Program-made: the position numbers and the translations under genes | Source of the DNA: Rhodospirillales bacterium | GTDB taxonomy: Bacteria > Pseudomonadota > Alphaproteobacteria > Dongiales > Dongiaceae | DNA: 64,000 nucleotides | Direction: 5' to 3' | Assembly (NCBI GenBank): GCA_009885795.1 | Contig: VFKA01000040.1 | Coordinates: 1 to 64,000, forward strand | Shown here: piece after piece, positions 39,557 through 49,268 of the stretch | Numbering within the stretch: position 1 is the first letter of the stretch | Layout: each line of letters begins with the position of its first letter | Notes under the pieces: generated by a model | What the model was told of the DNA's origin: nothing | The model's input: the letters and a program-made list of their open reading frames with translations, nothing else | Database searches by the model: none

Positions 39557-40144
39557 CTACTCCGGCGCCACCGGCGCCGTCGCGCAATCGCCGTGAGCCT
39601 TGATCTTACGCCGAATCTCTTTTTCTCCAAGCATGTCCGGCGTTTCGCAGTCGTTGAGGCAGACTCCAACATACTCCTCGCCATTCCACCACATGCCGTC
39701 AACCCACGAGTAGATATCGACGTGGCCTTGCCGGCGGGTCCCGCTGACGCACAGATTTTCTGCCTCGGACACCGACAGCCAGAGATACTCGCTCCAAACT
39801 CCGTCCTGTTCGCGCATGATGATCGTCTGACAGCCGACAGTGCCGCAAGCCCAGACGATGTAGACGACGAGTTCGCGCCGGCCATCACCGTCGAAATCGT
39901 AGTGTCCGCCATAGAGCCGGTCACGACGCAAGACCTGCCAGGCCTCTTCCGGCGTGTCGGCCATGCCTTCGAGGATGGCCAATTCCTCAATGGGATATTC
40001 GTGATCGGCGAAGTACGACTTCACGATCTCGAACTCGGAATCGGTCAGCCGACCGCGCTCCAGCGAAACGCGCTCGTGCGCCGCGGCGGTAGACGCAACC
40101 GCTACCGCCGCGGCGAAAAGAATTGGGCGTAAAGGCCCGATCAT
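39557..40144 (-). CDS. exported protein of unknown function with a DxDGDG motif
   Basis: This 195-residue protein has a signal peptide (PLRPILFAAAVAVASTAAA) and six cysteines in the mature part, likely disulfide-bonded (WACGTVGCQT, NLCVSG, GVCLNDCETP). The stretch HYDFDGDGRRELVVYIVW is a calcium-binding FG-GAP-like loop often seen in surface or periplasmic proteins. I do not recognise a named family. It begins 4 bp downstream of the lysozyme-like gene, so both are probably one transcript. Confidence 0.75.
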   Translation of the reverse strand: MIGPLRPILFAAAVAVASTAAAHERVSLERGRLTDSEFEIVKSYFADHEYPIEELAILEGMADTPEEAWQVLRRDRLYGGHYDFDGDGRRELVVYIVWACGTVGCQTIIMREQDGVWSEYLWLSVSEAENLCVSGTRRQGHVDIYSWVDGMWWNGEEYVGVCLNDCETPDMLGEKEIRRKIKAHGDCATAPVAPE

Positions 40145-40148
40145 GGCG

Positions 40149-40859
40149 CTATCGGCCCCGCCCGGCTTTGGCCGGCGGCAGAGGCGGCGGGAACGGTAGC
40201 GGCTTCTTGTAGGGGACGCCCTCGAACTCCCGCAGGCGCTCCTCGATACGCGAAAAAGTCTTGCCGTCCTCGCCCTCGACCGCCGCCGGATTGCTAATCC
40301 AGCCCTGATCCCGGACATACGCCAAATAGTCCCTGACTGCCCCGGCCCCTTGGCGGTGGGCGGCGGCGGCAAGTCCGGCGTCCGTGACCGCGAAAGTGCC
40401 GTTCTTGCTGAACACCTTCTGACCGATGTTGCGATAGCCGACCGGGTCCATCGCGAGCGTCACCCGGTTGGCGCGCATGTAAGCCGCGAAGGCGGCCTCC
40501 TGCGCCTGCGGATCGGCCAGGAAATCGGCGGCGCTGTTGACCCCCATCGCACCGGTCCATTGCCCCGCCGCGTCCACCAACCCGGCAGCCATCAAGGCGC
40601 CCTGGCGCAACTGATAGCGGCCGAAGGCGCCCATGGCGCCGCCGGCGGGATTGAACGCGCGGTAGCCGTCCAACTGCGATTCGCGGCGACCGATCTCGTC
40701 GCGGAATTGCAGCGTGAACGGGGATTGTGGCCACGGATCGGCATCAAAATCGCCGGGCGGAACGGGTTTCACTGGAGGTACGGAAAGCGGCGGCGCGTCG
40801 TGCGCGGCGGCTTCGGTCCACGAGCGGTGGGGAGCGTAAGGAAGGTGGGGATTGGGCAT
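40149..40859 (-). CDS. lysozyme/lytic-transglycosylase-like protein
   Basis: The 236 residues include GRRESQLDGYRAFNPAGGAMGAFGRYQL, which matches the catalytic Glu region and the A-x-G-x-YQ signature of SLT-type muramidases. Helical sequence with AAFAAYMRANR and AAAHRQGAGAVRDYL follows. The N-terminus is proline-rich and without a signal peptide, as in phage or tail-associated lysozymes. The C-terminus is a PLPFPPPLPP tail. The product probably cleaves peptidoglycan; the export route is not visible. Confidence 0.65.
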   Translation of the reverse strand: MPNPHLPYAPHRSWTEAAAHDAPPLSVPPVKPVPPGDFDADPWPQSPFTLQFRDEIGRRESQLDGYRAFNPAGGAMGAFGRYQLRQGALMAAGLVDAAGQWTGAMGVNSAADFLADPQAQEAAFAAYMRANRVTLAMDPVGYRNIGQKVFSKNGTFAVTDAGLAAAAHRQGAGAVRDYLAYVRDQGWISNPAAVEGEDGKTFSRIEERLREFEGVPYKKPLPFPPPLPPAKAGRGR

Positions 40860-40948
40860 CGGCGTGCTCCTCGGAATCGATGGAAATGAATAAAATCATC
40901 GTACCCCACGGCATGGAAATTGTAAAGAACAAAAAGAGAACATACGCT

Positions 40949-41692
40949 TCAGGCCCCCGCCCGGCGGAACGTCAGGTAGGTCGAGGGCCGGCCTTGCACC
41001 GCCGCCTTCGCCTCATAGCGTGTTTCGGGCCAATCGGCGGGGCGAACGCGCCAGTCGCCGGCGCGCCGCGCGGTCCAATGGAAGGATGGGTGCGCGAGGA
41101 TCCGCGCCAGGATCCAGGCGACATGACCCGGATCGTCGCTGGCGACGCGCAGCTCCGCGCCCGGTTTCATCACCCGCGCCAAGCGGTCGAGGTTCGCGTC
41201 GGACACGAAGCGGCGGTCGGCGTGGCGCTTTTTCGGCCAGGGGTCCGGAAACAGCAGGAAGGCGCGGCCAAGGCAGGAATCCGGCAACGCATCGAGCAGG
41301 CGCCGGGCGTCGTCGGGAAAGATACGAATGTTGGCGAGGCCCTTGGCTTCCACTTGCGACAGAAGCGCCGCCACGCCGTTCACGAACATCTCCGAGCCGA
41401 TGAAGCCGATTCCCGGATGGGCCTCGGCTTGCTCGGCCAAATGCTCGCCCGCGCCAAAACCGATCTCGAGCCAAACTTCGGCCGGGGGCGGCTGGAACAG
41501 GGCGAAGGGATCGAGGCGGCCGGCATCCAGGCTGACGGTAAGTCGGGGCAGCAGATCGTCCAGCAGGCGCTGGCGGCCGGGGCGCAGGCGCCGGCCGTGC
41601 CGCCGCCCGTGCCAGTGCAGGGCCTCCGGGCCGGGTGTATCGTTCAGCTCAGCGCCGCGGCGAGCTCGCCGGCGAGATCGAGCCGCTCCCAC
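40949..41692 (-). CDS. trmB: tRNA (guanine-N7-)-methyltransferase
   Basis: TrmB methylates G46 of tRNA. The SAM motif [16 protein letters not shown], the [13 protein letters not shown] segment and [18 protein letters not shown] are diagnostic. No ATG is available: homology starts around [12 protein letters not shown]. The frame can begin at GTG 41692 (49 bp inside metK) or at CTG 41647, which overlaps the metK stop. The GTG is given here, with low certainty about the exact start. It follows metK as in other alphaproteobacteria. Confidence 0.88.
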   Translation of the reverse strand: MGAARSRRRARRGAELNDTPGPEALHWHGRRHGRRLRPGRQRLLDDLLPRLTVSLDAGRLDPFALFQPPPAEVWLEIGFGAGEHLAEQAEAHPGIGFIGSEMFVNGVAALLSQVEAKGLANIRIFPDDARRLLDALPDSCLGRAFLLFPDPWPKKRHADRRFVSDANLDRLARVMKPGAELRVASDDPGHVAWILARILAHPSFHWTARRAGDWRVRPADWPETRYEAKAAVQGRPSTYLTFRRAGA

Positions 41693-42813
41693 GAGAAGCC
41701 GCCATCGGGCTCGGGCGCGCGGCCGAAATGGCCGTAGGCCGAGGTGCGCGCATAGATGGGCCGGTTCAACCCCAGATGCTTGCGGATGCCGCGCGGACTG
41801 AGATCGACCAGCGAACGCAAGACACCGGAGAGGCGATCCTCGTCCACGCGACCGGTGCCGTGCATGTCGATATAAACCGCGAGCGGCTTCGACACGCCGA
41901 TGGCATAGGCCAACTGGATGGTGCAGCGCTCCGCCAGTTTCGCCGCCACCACATTCTTTGCGAGATAGCGCGCCGCGTAAGCCGCGGACCGATCGACCTT
42001 GGTCGGATCCTTGCCGGAAAAGGCGCCGCCGCCATGGGGCGCGGCGCCGCCATAGGTATCGACGATGATCTTGCGCCCGGTGAGGCCGGCATCGCCGTCG
42101 GGGCCGCCGATCACGAACCGCCCGGTGGGGTTCACGTAGAAATCTTCTTCCGGGCACATCCAGCCGGCGGGAAGCACGTTCAGCACATGGGGGCGCACGA
42201 TCTCGCGCACGTCGTCCTGATCGAGATCGGGCGCATGCTGGGTGGAGACGACGATCGAGGTCGCGCGCACCGGACGGCCATCCTCGTATTGCAGGGAAAC
42301 CTGGCTCTTGGCGTCGGGGCCGAGGCCGGGTTGGGCGCCGGAATGGCGCGCCTCGGCGAGCGAGCGCAAGATGTTGTGGGCGTAATGGATCGGCGCCGGC
42401 ATCAGCACCTCGGTCTCGCGGCAGGCGTAGCCGAACATGATGCCCTGGTCGCCGGCGCCTTCATCCTTGTTGCCGCTGGCGTCGACGCCCTGGGCTATGT
42501 CGGCCGATTGGCTGTGGATGTGGATCTCCACCTTCGCGGTCCGCCAATGAAACCCTTCCTGTTCGTAGCCGATATCGCGGATGGCGGCGCGCACGCCGGC
42601 TTCGAGAACGGCCGGCGTGATCGAGGCGGGGCCGCGCACTTCGCCCGCGAGGACGACGAGGTTGGTGGTCGCGAGCGTTTCCACCGCGACCCGCGATTCC
42701 GGATCGGCGCCGAGATACGCATCGACGACCGTATCCGAGATCCGGTCGCACACCTTGTCGGGATGGCCTTCGGAGACGGATTCGCTGGTGAAGACGTAAC
42801 GGCGGCTGGACAA
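41644..42813 (-). CDS. metK: S-adenosylmethionine synthetase
   Basis: MetK makes SAM from methionine and ATP. The 389 residues contain [58 protein letters not shown] (the P-loop-like signature) and the final GRF/DLS region. It starts at TTG 42811-42813, with GCGGAG eight bases before it and no in-frame ATG upstream, so the TTG is probably genuine. No SAM riboswitch pattern is obvious in the 221-base leader. Confidence 0.97.
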   Translation of the reverse strand: MSSRRYVFTSESVSEGHPDKVCDRISDTVVDAYLGADPESRVAVETLATTNLVVLAGEVRGPASITPAVLEAGVRAAIRDIGYEQEGFHWRTAKVEIHIHSQSADIAQGVDASGNKDEGAGDQGIMFGYACRETEVLMPAPIHYAHNILRSLAEARHSGAQPGLGPDAKSQVSLQYEDGRPVRATSIVVSTQHAPDLDQDDVREIVRPHVLNVLPAGWMCPEEDFYVNPTGRFVIGGPDGDAGLTGRKIIVDTYGGAAPHGGGAFSGKDPTKVDRSAAYAARYLAKNVVAAKLAERCTIQLAYAIGVSKPLAVYIDMHGTGRVDEDRLSGVLRSLVDLSPRGIRKHLGLNRPIYARTSAYGHFGRAPEPDGGFSWERLDLAGELAAALS

Positions 42814-42957
42814 GGCGACGGCTCCGCGAGAGTCGGATCGATGGGCGCGGCGACTTTGTTGCAGGCGCCCTGGCGCCGGTCAAGCCTCTCAAGCCTCTAA
42901 GAGCCCGTAAGGCAGTAGCTGAATCGATCCGAGCTGTGGGGCGCCAAGTAAAAATGC

Positions 42958-42988
42958 TGTCATCGCCGGGCTTGACCCGGCGATGACA
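42958..42988. repeat. perfect palindromic repeat (family A, single unit)
   Basis: TGTCATCGCCGGG-CTTGA-CCCGGCGATGACA has perfect 13-bp arms and a 5-base loop. It lies between the HTH gene stop and metK on the minus strand and is related to the double unit at 15446-15519. It may end the HTH transcript. Confidence 0.75.
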
Positions 42989-43034
42989 ATTGGGGGGTAG
43001 CGCGGAGGACAACATGCATCGAGAAGAAACGGCG

Positions 43035-43487
43035 CTACTTGCCGGGGGCGGCCAGGGACTTGGTCAGCTCGAAGACGCGCTTGCGGAGTTTCGGATCCTT
43101 GATCCGGTAATAGGCGCGCACGAGTTCGAGGGTCTCGCGCTTCAAGGTCGGGTCGGGCTCGAAGGCCAGGGGCTTGGTCTCGGCAAAGCCGGCGAGGCGG
43201 CTGGGCGAGCGCGCCTGGACTTGCTGGCTCATCTCGTCGAAGAAGAAGGATATCGGCACTTCGAGGACGCGGGCGACATCGAAGAGCCGGCTCGACCCGA
43301 CCCGATTGGCGCCGCGCTCGTATTTCTGCACCTGCTGAAATGTAATGCCGAGCATGGACCCCAGTTTTTGCTGGGTGACGCCCTGAAGCGTGCGGCGCAG
43401 GCGGATCCGCTGCCCCACATGAATGTCGATGGGGTTGGGATGGCCCAGGCTGGCGGTCCGTCCGGATGGTTTGCGGCCCCGCGGCAT
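43035..43487 (-). CDS. XRE-family helix-turn-helix regulator linked to metK
   Basis: This 150-residue protein has an HTH_3 domain at about 20-75 (VGQRIRLRRTLQGVTQQKLGSMLGITFQQVQKYERGANRV) and a C-terminal helical part with LVRAYYRIKDPKLRKRVFELTKSLA. Proteins of this type between lnt and metK are conserved in alphaproteobacteria. The regulated genes are not known from the sequence. Two tandem inverted repeats just upstream of its ATG (43505-43535) suggest autoregulation. ATG 43487 is used; a longer frame would cover those operators. Confidence 0.9.
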   Translation of the reverse strand: MPRGRKPSGRTASLGHPNPIDIHVGQRIRLRRTLQGVTQQKLGSMLGITFQQVQKYERGANRVGSSRLFDVARVLEVPISFFFDEMSQQVQARSPSRLAGFAETKPLAFEPDPTLKRETLELVRAYYRIKDPKLRKRVFELTKSLAAPGK

Positions 43488-43504
43488 CCTCGCCCCCTCT
43501 GCAA

Positions 43505-43535
43505 CATACGATTGTATGAGCATACTGGGGTATGC
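43505..43535. promoter_or_regulatory. tandem CATAC-N4-GTATG operators before the HTH gene
   Basis: CATAC-GATT-GTATG (43505-43518) and GCATAC-TGGG-GTATGC (43520-43535) are two copies of the same inverted repeat with centres 16 bp apart. They lie 18-48 bases upstream of the HTH start. The spacing places two dimers nearly one and a half helical turns apart. They are most likely binding sites of the HTH protein itself. Confidence 0.6.
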
Positions 43536-43563
43536 AACCGGACGCAAGGCCCGCGCCGGACGG

Positions 43564-45126
43564 TCAGATCCGGGCGCGGGCCAGGATCGCGGCCAGCCCG
43601 CCGGCAACCGTCAAGAGAATGACGAGAGTCCAGTTGCCGAGCCGGGCATAGGGCGTGAGGCCGGGCAGGGCGCCGGGCAGCGGGCTGTCGAGCACGCCGC
43701 TGGCACCGAGCGCGATCTGCCCGCGCACGCGCCCGAACGCGTCGACCACGGCCGAGATGCCGGTGTTGGCGGCACGCACCAGCGGCAGTCCCTCCTCCAC
43801 CGCGCGGAAGCGGGCGCTGGCGAAGTGCTGGTAGGGGCCGCTGCTGGTGCCGAACCAGGCGTCGTTGGTGAGGTTGAGAAGCCAGGCCGGACGGTCGGAT
43901 CGGTCGACGACGCGGCCGGGAAAGACGATCTCGTAGCAGATGAGCGGGCTCGCCGGCGGCAGGCCCGGAAGGCGCAGGGTGCGGGGACCGGGCCCGGCCG
44001 AAAAATCCATGCTGCCGGGCGTCAACTTGCGGAGGAACGGCAGGAAGCGGCCGTAGGGCACGTATTCGCCGAACGGCACCAGGTGAAACTTGTCATAGGT
44101 GGCAAGTATCCGCCCGGCGGAATCGAGGGCGACCATGCTGTTCCACACCCGCTCGATATCGCCATCGAGAGGCTCGGCGCGGGGCGCGCCGGTGATGAGC
44201 GCGCCGCCCGGAGGCGCCGCGGCCCCGAGCGCGCGGCGCAAATCGGGCGAGCGTTCGACCAGATAACGCACGGCCGTTTCGGGCCACACCACATGGGTGA
44301 CGTTGGCAAATCCGGGCGTATCGGTGGTGAGGGCAAGGTGGCGTTCGAGATCGACCTCGCGCATATCCGCGGCCGCCTTCTGGCGCGGGTCGATCGCCGC
44401 TTGAACCAGCCGCAAGGTGACCCCAGGCACGTCGGGGGGTTCGGCGCCGGCGAGGCGCGCGGCCCCGCCCGCCCAAAGAACGGCGATCGCCGCCCATGAC
44501 ACCAGCACGCACGCAACCGCGCCTCTGGCCTTGGTGCCGGCGGGCGCGCCGGCCGTGGCCAGGGTCGCCGGCATCGCGGCGGCGAGAATCGTCAGGAAGC
44601 TCAAGCTCCAACCGCCGCCCAGGGCGGCAACCTGCATTGCCGCGTCGGAAAACGCCCAAGCATGGGCGACGAGAGCCCAGGGAAAACCGGTGAATATCCA
44701 GCCGCGCAGCCATTCGAAGAAGACCCAGGCCGCGGCGAACAGCACGACACGGGCGGCGCCTCGGAACCGCGACGCGGCGGTGGCGGCGAGCGCCAGGGCG
44801 GGAAAGACCGCGAGAACCGCGGCGAGGCCGCCCACCGCGAACGGTATCATCCAGCCGAAGCGTTCCACATCGGTGAGGAACGCGTTGGCCATCCACTGAA
44901 CGCCCACCAGGAAGTGCCCGAACCCGAACCACCAACCGAGAAAGAAGGCGCCCCTGACCGGCTTGGCGCCAACGGACAACCACAGCAGTCCGACGAGGCT
45001 CGCGATCAGCAGCGGCACGGCGTGAACGGGCGGCAGGGCGAGCGCGCCAAGCGCCCCTAGTGCCAGCGCGCCGGCGCATCGGCGCCAGCCGGATAATTGC
45101 CGCAGCCCCGTTGCGAGACGCGTCAT
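43564..45126 (-). CDS. lnt: apolipoprotein N-acyltransferase
   Basis: Lnt adds the third acyl chain to lipoproteins in the inner membrane. The 520 residues have about seven hydrophobic segments: six in the N-terminal 220 residues and one at the end, WTLVILLTVAGGLAAIL. The nitrilase-like periplasmic domain carries the Glu-Lys-Cys triad in VVWPETAVRYL, TYDKFHLVPFGEYVPYG and PLICYEIVFPG. ATG 45126 (MTRLATGLRQ) is chosen. It is followed on the minus strand by the HTH gene and metK. Confidence 0.97.
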   Translation of the reverse strand: MTRLATGLRQLSGWRRCAGALALGALGALALPPVHAVPLLIASLVGLLWLSVGAKPVRGAFFLGWWFGFGHFLVGVQWMANAFLTDVERFGWMIPFAVGGLAAVLAVFPALALAATAASRFRGAARVVLFAAAWVFFEWLRGWIFTGFPWALVAHAWAFSDAAMQVAALGGGWSLSFLTILAAAMPATLATAGAPAGTKARGAVACVLVSWAAIAVLWAGGAARLAGAEPPDVPGVTLRLVQAAIDPRQKAAADMREVDLERHLALTTDTPGFANVTHVVWPETAVRYLVERSPDLRRALGAAAPPGGALITGAPRAEPLDGDIERVWNSMVALDSAGRILATYDKFHLVPFGEYVPYGRFLPFLRKLTPGSMDFSAGPGPRTLRLPGLPPASPLICYEIVFPGRVVDRSDRPAWLLNLTNDAWFGTSSGPYQHFASARFRAVEEGLPLVRAANTGISAVVDAFGRVRGQIALGASGVLDSPLPGALPGLTPYARLGNWTLVILLTVAGGLAAILARARI

Positions 45127-45158
45127 ACCAAAGGACCCTGATTCCAACCCGCCGGTGT

Positions 45159-45277
45159 CCCCTCACCCTCCCATCGCCCGAGGCGATGGGGCCCTCCCTC
45201 TCCCGCGAAGCGGGCGAGGGTAAGACAGTTCTTCTCCCTCGCCCCCGTCTTCGGGGGAGAGGGCCGGGGTGAGGGGG
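45159..45277. repeat. long intergenic palindromic repeat (family C)
   Basis: The ends CCCCTCACC (45159-45167) and GGTGAGGGG (45268-45276) are inverted copies. Inside are further hairpins: CATCGCC-CGA-GGCGATG, CTCCCGC-GAA-GCGGGCGAG and CCCCCG-TCTT-CGGGGG. A short relative is at 22117-22156. It fills the gap between lnt and the CorC gene. Such elements are widespread in proteobacterial intergenic DNA. Confidence 0.75.
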
Positions 45278-45313
45278 AGCCTTGTCGGCGCGTCGGCGCC
45301 AACCGTTGAGTCG

Positions 45314-46213
45314 TCAAGCATCGCCGGATGACGGCGGCAGATTGCGCAGGCGCAGGCGCTTGGCCCGGCGCGGGTCGGCATCGAGAACTTCCAAGGCGAT
45401 GCCGGAGGAGTGGGAGACAAGCTCGCCGCGGCTCGGCACCCGGCCCGTGAGCGTGGCGACGAGGCCGCCCAGCGTCTCGATATCCTGTTCGCGTTCGTTT
45501 TCCGTCAGCAGCGGCCCGAATTGCGACTCGAATTCCTCTATCGTGGTCCGCGCATCGGCGACGACGGTGCCATCGGGACGGCGAACGAGGCGCGGACGCT
45601 CGGCCGCGTCATGCTCGTCCTCGATCTCGCCGACGATCTCCTCGACCACGTCCTCGATGGTGACGAGGCCGTCGACGCCGCCGAACTCGTCGACCACGAG
45701 AGCCATGTGGACGCGCGACAGGCGCATCTGCAGCAACAGGTCGAAGGCGCGCATCGACGGAGCGACGAACAGCACCTCGCGTATAAGCTTCGCCAGATCG
45801 TAGGGCCGCTCGCCGGCAAGGCAGGCGAGAACGTCCTTGATATGGACCATGCCGACGATGTCATCGAGCGTGTCGCGGTAGATCGGCATGCGCGAGTGGC
45901 CTTGCTTGGTCAGTTCGGCCACCAGATCGCGCAGCGCGATCTCCTTGTCGGCGGCCACGATATCGGCGCGCGGCACCATGATGTCGCGCGCGGTGCGGTC
46001 GGCGAATTTGAGAATGTTGCGCAAGAGCCCGCTCTCGCCGGGCGGCATCGGCGGGGTCTCGGTGTCGGCCTCGCTTTCCTCGATCAACTCGACGATGGCC
46101 TCGCGCAACGTCGATTCGCCGTTCTTGCGCCGCAGGCTCTTCAACCATCGGCGCAAGCCCTGGAGCGGGGATTCCTCGCCCTCCTCCGCGCGCGGACGGA
46201 TGTCCTCGCTCAT
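45314..46213 (-). CDS. CBS-domain protein of the HlyC/CorC family
   Basis: This 299-residue cytosolic protein is of the CorC type: a leader helix region, two CBS motifs ([53 protein letters not shown] and [47 protein letters not shown]) and the CorC_HlyC C-terminal domain. It lacks membrane segments, like E. coli CorC. It is often linked to magnesium/cobalt efflux, and its position between ybeY and lnt is conserved. Its ATG overlaps the ybeY stop by 4 bp. Confidence 0.94.
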   Translation of the reverse strand: MSEDIRPRAEEGEESPLQGLRRWLKSLRRKNGESTLREAIVELIEESEADTETPPMPPGESGLLRNILKFADRTARDIMVPRADIVAADKEIALRDLVAELTKQGHSRMPIYRDTLDDIVGMVHIKDVLACLAGERPYDLAKLIREVLFVAPSMRAFDLLLQMRLSRVHMALVVDEFGGVDGLVTIEDVVEEIVGEIEDEHDAAERPRLVRRPDGTVVADARTTIEEFESQFGPLLTENEREQDIETLGGLVATLTGRVPSRGELVSHSSGIALEVLDADPRRAKRLRLRNLPPSSGDA

Positions 46214-46740
46214 GGACGCCGGCCGCGGCGATAAGGATCGGCGACACCAAGGCCGGCCAGGATTGCGGCCTCGGCGCGCTGCATCCGGCGGGCTTCGGCG
46301 GGGCGCTCGTGGCCGTGTCCCAGCAGGTGAAGCACGCCATGCACGACCAGGTGGCTGACGTGGTCGGCGAGCGCGATGCCGCCGGCCCTGGCTTCCCCCG
46401 TGACCGTCTCGTGGGCCAGCACCACGTCGCCCGGTGCCGCCCTCGCGCCCGGCGCCTTGTCGTAGCCGCCGAAGGCCAGCACATTGGTCGGTTTGTCGAT
46501 GCCGCGATAGGCGCGGTTGAGGCGCCGCAAACACGCGTCGTCGGCAAGGACCAGGCAGACCTCGACCGACCGGCCGTTTTCGGCGCTGTCGAGGGCGGCC
46601 AGCGCGGCGCGGCGCGCCAGCGTGGCGGCGCGCGGCAGGGTGCCGCGCCAAGCGGAGCTAAGACGCATGACGGCGACGCGCGGCGGCGCCTTCGCGGTTG
46701 GCGATGCGGCTGAAGCGGCTCTCATCGCTAATCCGTCCAT
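46210..46740 (-). CDS. ybeY: endoribonuclease YbeY
   Basis: YbeY is a zinc-dependent RNase needed for 16S rRNA 3' maturation. The zinc motif is HGVLHLLGHGH near residue 134, and NRAYRGIDKPTNVLAFGG is the other family block. The start is ATG 46740; an ATG 24 codons downstream (MRLSSAW) is also possible, since the first 24 residues look like spacer. It has 176 residues. It lies directly after phoH with a 3-bp gap, and its stop overlaps the next gene. Confidence 0.95.
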   Translation of the reverse strand: MDGLAMRAASAASPTAKAPPRVAVMRLSSAWRGTLPRAATLARRAALAALDSAENGRSVEVCLVLADDACLRRLNRAYRGIDKPTNVLAFGGYDKAPGARAAPGDVVLAHETVTGEARAGGIALADHVSHLVVHGVLHLLGHGHERPAEARRMQRAEAAILAGLGVADPYRRGRRP

Positions 46741-46743
46741 TTT

Positions 46744-47760
46744 TCAGGGCTCGTTCGTCGGTTCGTTCTCGCGCGCCCCGTAGGCGCGCACGATGCGGGT
46801 CACCAGCGGGTGGCGCACCACGTCGGCGTCGGTGAATCGAACGATGCCGATATCCGTGACGTTGTTGAGTGTCGCCACCGCGTCGCGCAGGCCCGACAAG
46901 CTGCCTTCCGGCAGATCGACCTGGCTGAGATCGCCGGTGACGGCCATGCGCGAGTTTTCGCCGAGCCGCGTCAGGAACATTTTCATCTGCACCGGGGTGG
47001 TGTTCTGCGCCTCGTCCAGGATGACGAAGGCGTTGGCGAGCGTGCGCCCGCGCATGAAGGCCAGCGGCGCGATCTCGATCTCGCCCGTGGACAGACGCTT
47101 CACGACCTGGTCGGCCGGCAGCATGTCGTAGAGCGCGTCGTAGAGCGGACGCAGGTAAGGGTCGATCTTTTCGCGCAGATCGCCCGGCAGGAACCCGAGG
47201 CGCTCCCCGGCTTCGACCGCCGGGCGCGACAGGATGATGCGGTCGACCTTGCCCTTGGTCAGCATGGCGACCGCGACCGCGACCGCGAGATAGGTCTTGC
47301 CGGTCCCGGCCGGACCCAGGCCGAACACCAGATCGAGCTCCTGAAGTGCCCGCAGATAGCCGGCCTGGGTCGGCGAACGGGGCGTCACCAGCCGGCGCTG
47401 CGTGCGCACCGCGCTGCCGTCGTCGCTCGGGCCGCCGAAGAGGCCGCGCTCGCCTTGGGCGTTGGCGGGTGCGCCGGCGGGGCCGTGACGAAGCGCCGCC
47501 TCGACTTCCGGCCGGCCGACGTCCTGCCCCCGTTTCAGGCGCTGATAAAGACCGGCGAGCGTCGCGCGCGCGGCTTCGACGTTCGCGGCCGGACCCGAGA
47601 TCGCGATCCGGTTGCCGCGCGAGACCAGGGACACGCCCAATTGCTCCTCGATCGCGGAGAGATTCCGGTCGTGCTCGCCAAAGAGGATCGGCAAGAGCCG
47701 GTTGTCGTCGAACTCGAGATGAATGGGGGGCGCGATGATGCCGGCGGTTTGTTGCGTCAC
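46744..47760 (-). CDS. PhoH-like ATPase
   Basis: This 338-residue PhoH/YbeZ protein is a P-loop NTPase. It carries an N-terminal KH-like domain ([26 protein letters not shown]), Walker [17 protein letters not shown] and Walker [12 protein letters not shown]. The C-terminal sensor is [15 protein letters not shown]. It works with YbeY in RNA metabolism and ribosome maturation. It starts at GTG 47760 and overlaps the miaB stop by 4 bp (GTGA). Confidence 0.95.
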   Translation of the reverse strand: MTQQTAGIIAPPIHLEFDDNRLLPILFGEHDRNLSAIEEQLGVSLVSRGNRIAISGPAANVEAARATLAGLYQRLKRGQDVGRPEVEAALRHGPAGAPANAQGERGLFGGPSDDGSAVRTQRRLVTPRSPTQAGYLRALQELDLVFGLGPAGTGKTYLAVAVAVAMLTKGKVDRIILSRPAVEAGERLGFLPGDLREKIDPYLRPLYDALYDMLPADQVVKRLSTGEIEIAPLAFMRGRTLANAFVILDEAQNTTPVQMKMFLTRLGENSRMAVTGDLSQVDLPEGSLSGLRDAVATLNNVTDIGIVRFTDADVVRHPLVTRIVRAYGARENEPTNEP

Positions 47761-49172
47761 GCTTCGATCCTCGTTTCCATGGTCGCCGATGTCGTGGCGG
47801 GGCCGATTCGGTCGGCCGGGAGCAGCGTGCCTTCCAGGCTGTTCCACCTGGCGTCCACCACCGTCGCCTCGACGACCCGGCCCGCGAGCGGGCGGCCCGC
47901 CCGGACGTGCATGGACTGCATATAGGGCGTGCGGCCGATCCATTGCCCGGCTTGGCGGCCGGCTTGCGTGAACAGCACAGGCGGGCGCCGGCCGATGGCG
48001 GCGCGGTTGAAATCCAGCTGTTGGCGGCGCAGCAGCGCTTGCAGCTCTTGCAGGCGCGCGGCCTTCTGGGCCTCGCCGATTTGCGGCAGCAGGGCGGCGG
48101 GCGTTCCGGGCCGCGCGGAGTAGTGGAACGAGTAGGCCTGCGCGAAGCCGACGCGCCCGACGAGATCGAGCGTGGCTTCGAAATCGGCATCGCTTTCGCC
48201 TGGAAACCCGACGATGAAATCGGAACCAAGCGCCAGGTCCGGGCGCGCGGACCGCAATCGATCGACGAGCCGAAGGTAGTCGTCCCTGGTGTGGCGGCGG
48301 TTCATGGCCTCGAGCACGCGGTCGGAGCCCGACTGCGCGGGCAGATGCAGGAAGGGCATGAGCTGCGGCAGGTCGGCATGGGCGGCGATCAGATCGTCGT
48401 CCATGTCGCCGGGATGCGAGGTCATGTAACGCAATCGCAAGAGTCCGTCGATGTCGCCAAGAGCGCGCAAGAGCCGAGCCAGGCCCCATGTGCCGCCGTG
48501 GGGGCCACCCTCGCCGCGATAGGCGTTGACGTTCTGGCCGAGCAGGACGATTTCGCGCGTCCCGCCCTGAACGAGCGCGCGCGCTTCGGCCAGGATTTGC
48601 GCGGCCGGGCGCGAGAACTCGGCGCCGCGCGTATAGGGCACGACGCAGAAGGTGCAGAACTTGTCGCAACCCTCCTGCACCGAAAGCAGGGCGCTGACGC
48701 CGCGCGGGGAAGCGGTCTCGGGAAGAAAGTCGAACTTCGATTCCGGCGGGAACGAGGTATCGAGAACGCCGCCGCCGGCACGCGTCGCCCGCGCCACAAG
48801 CTCCGGCAGGCGATGATAGGCCTGCGGCCCGACGACGATGTCGACATGGGGGGCGCGCCGGAGAATCTCCCGGCCTTCGGCCTGGGCGACGCAACCGGCG
48901 ACGGCGAGGAGAAGCCTGCCGCCCTCGGCGGCCCTGTCGGCCTGCAAGGATCTCAGCCGGCCAAGCTCCGAGAACACTTTTTCCGATGCCTTCTCCCGGA
49001 TGTGACAGGTGTTGAGGATGACCATGTCGGCGTCCTCGGGACGCGTCACCGCATGGAATCCGAGCGGCGCCAGAACGTCCGCCATGCGGGCGGAGTCATA
49101 GACGTTCATCTGACAGCCGTAGGTCTTGATGTAGAGCGATCTTGGCAACGCGAAGCCGCCTCGCGCCGTCAC
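47757..49172 (-). CDS. miaB: tRNA-2-methylthio-N6-dimethylallyladenosine synthase MiaB
   Basis: This radical-SAM methylthiotransferase modifies A37 of tRNA. The 471 residues include the N-terminal MTTase domain ([17 protein letters not shown], first cluster cysteines), the radical-SAM motif [15 protein letters not shown], and a C-terminal TRAM domain. It is followed by phoH and ybeY in one coupled unit. Its length matches the family. Confidence 0.97.
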   Translation of the reverse strand: MTARGGFALPRSLYIKTYGCQMNVYDSARMADVLAPLGFHAVTRPEDADMVILNTCHIREKASEKVFSELGRLRSLQADRAAEGGRLLLAVAGCVAQAEGREILRRAPHVDIVVGPQAYHRLPELVARATRAGGGVLDTSFPPESKFDFLPETASPRGVSALLSVQEGCDKFCTFCVVPYTRGAEFSRPAAQILAEARALVQGGTREIVLLGQNVNAYRGEGGPHGGTWGLARLLRALGDIDGLLRLRYMTSHPGDMDDDLIAAHADLPQLMPFLHLPAQSGSDRVLEAMNRRHTRDDYLRLVDRLRSARPDLALGSDFIVGFPGESDADFEATLDLVGRVGFAQAYSFHYSARPGTPAALLPQIGEAQKAARLQELQALLRRQQLDFNRAAIGRRPPVLFTQAGRQAGQWIGRTPYMQSMHVRAGRPLAGRVVEATVVDARWNSLEGTLLPADRIGPATTSATMETRIEA

Positions 49173-49268
49173 GCACTGGGCGGGCAGGCCACGGGTCGCC
49201 CGGCAAAATATTGAAGCATCATCCTAACTTAGCATCCAACCAGGAGGTTTTCCAGCGGTAACAAGAGC

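Noticed and set aside
42814-43034. SAM or SAH riboswitch before metK
   Set aside because: The leader has GAGAGGCTTGA-type purine runs and a palindrome, but I could not fit it to SAM-II, SAM/SAH or SAM-I core sequences.
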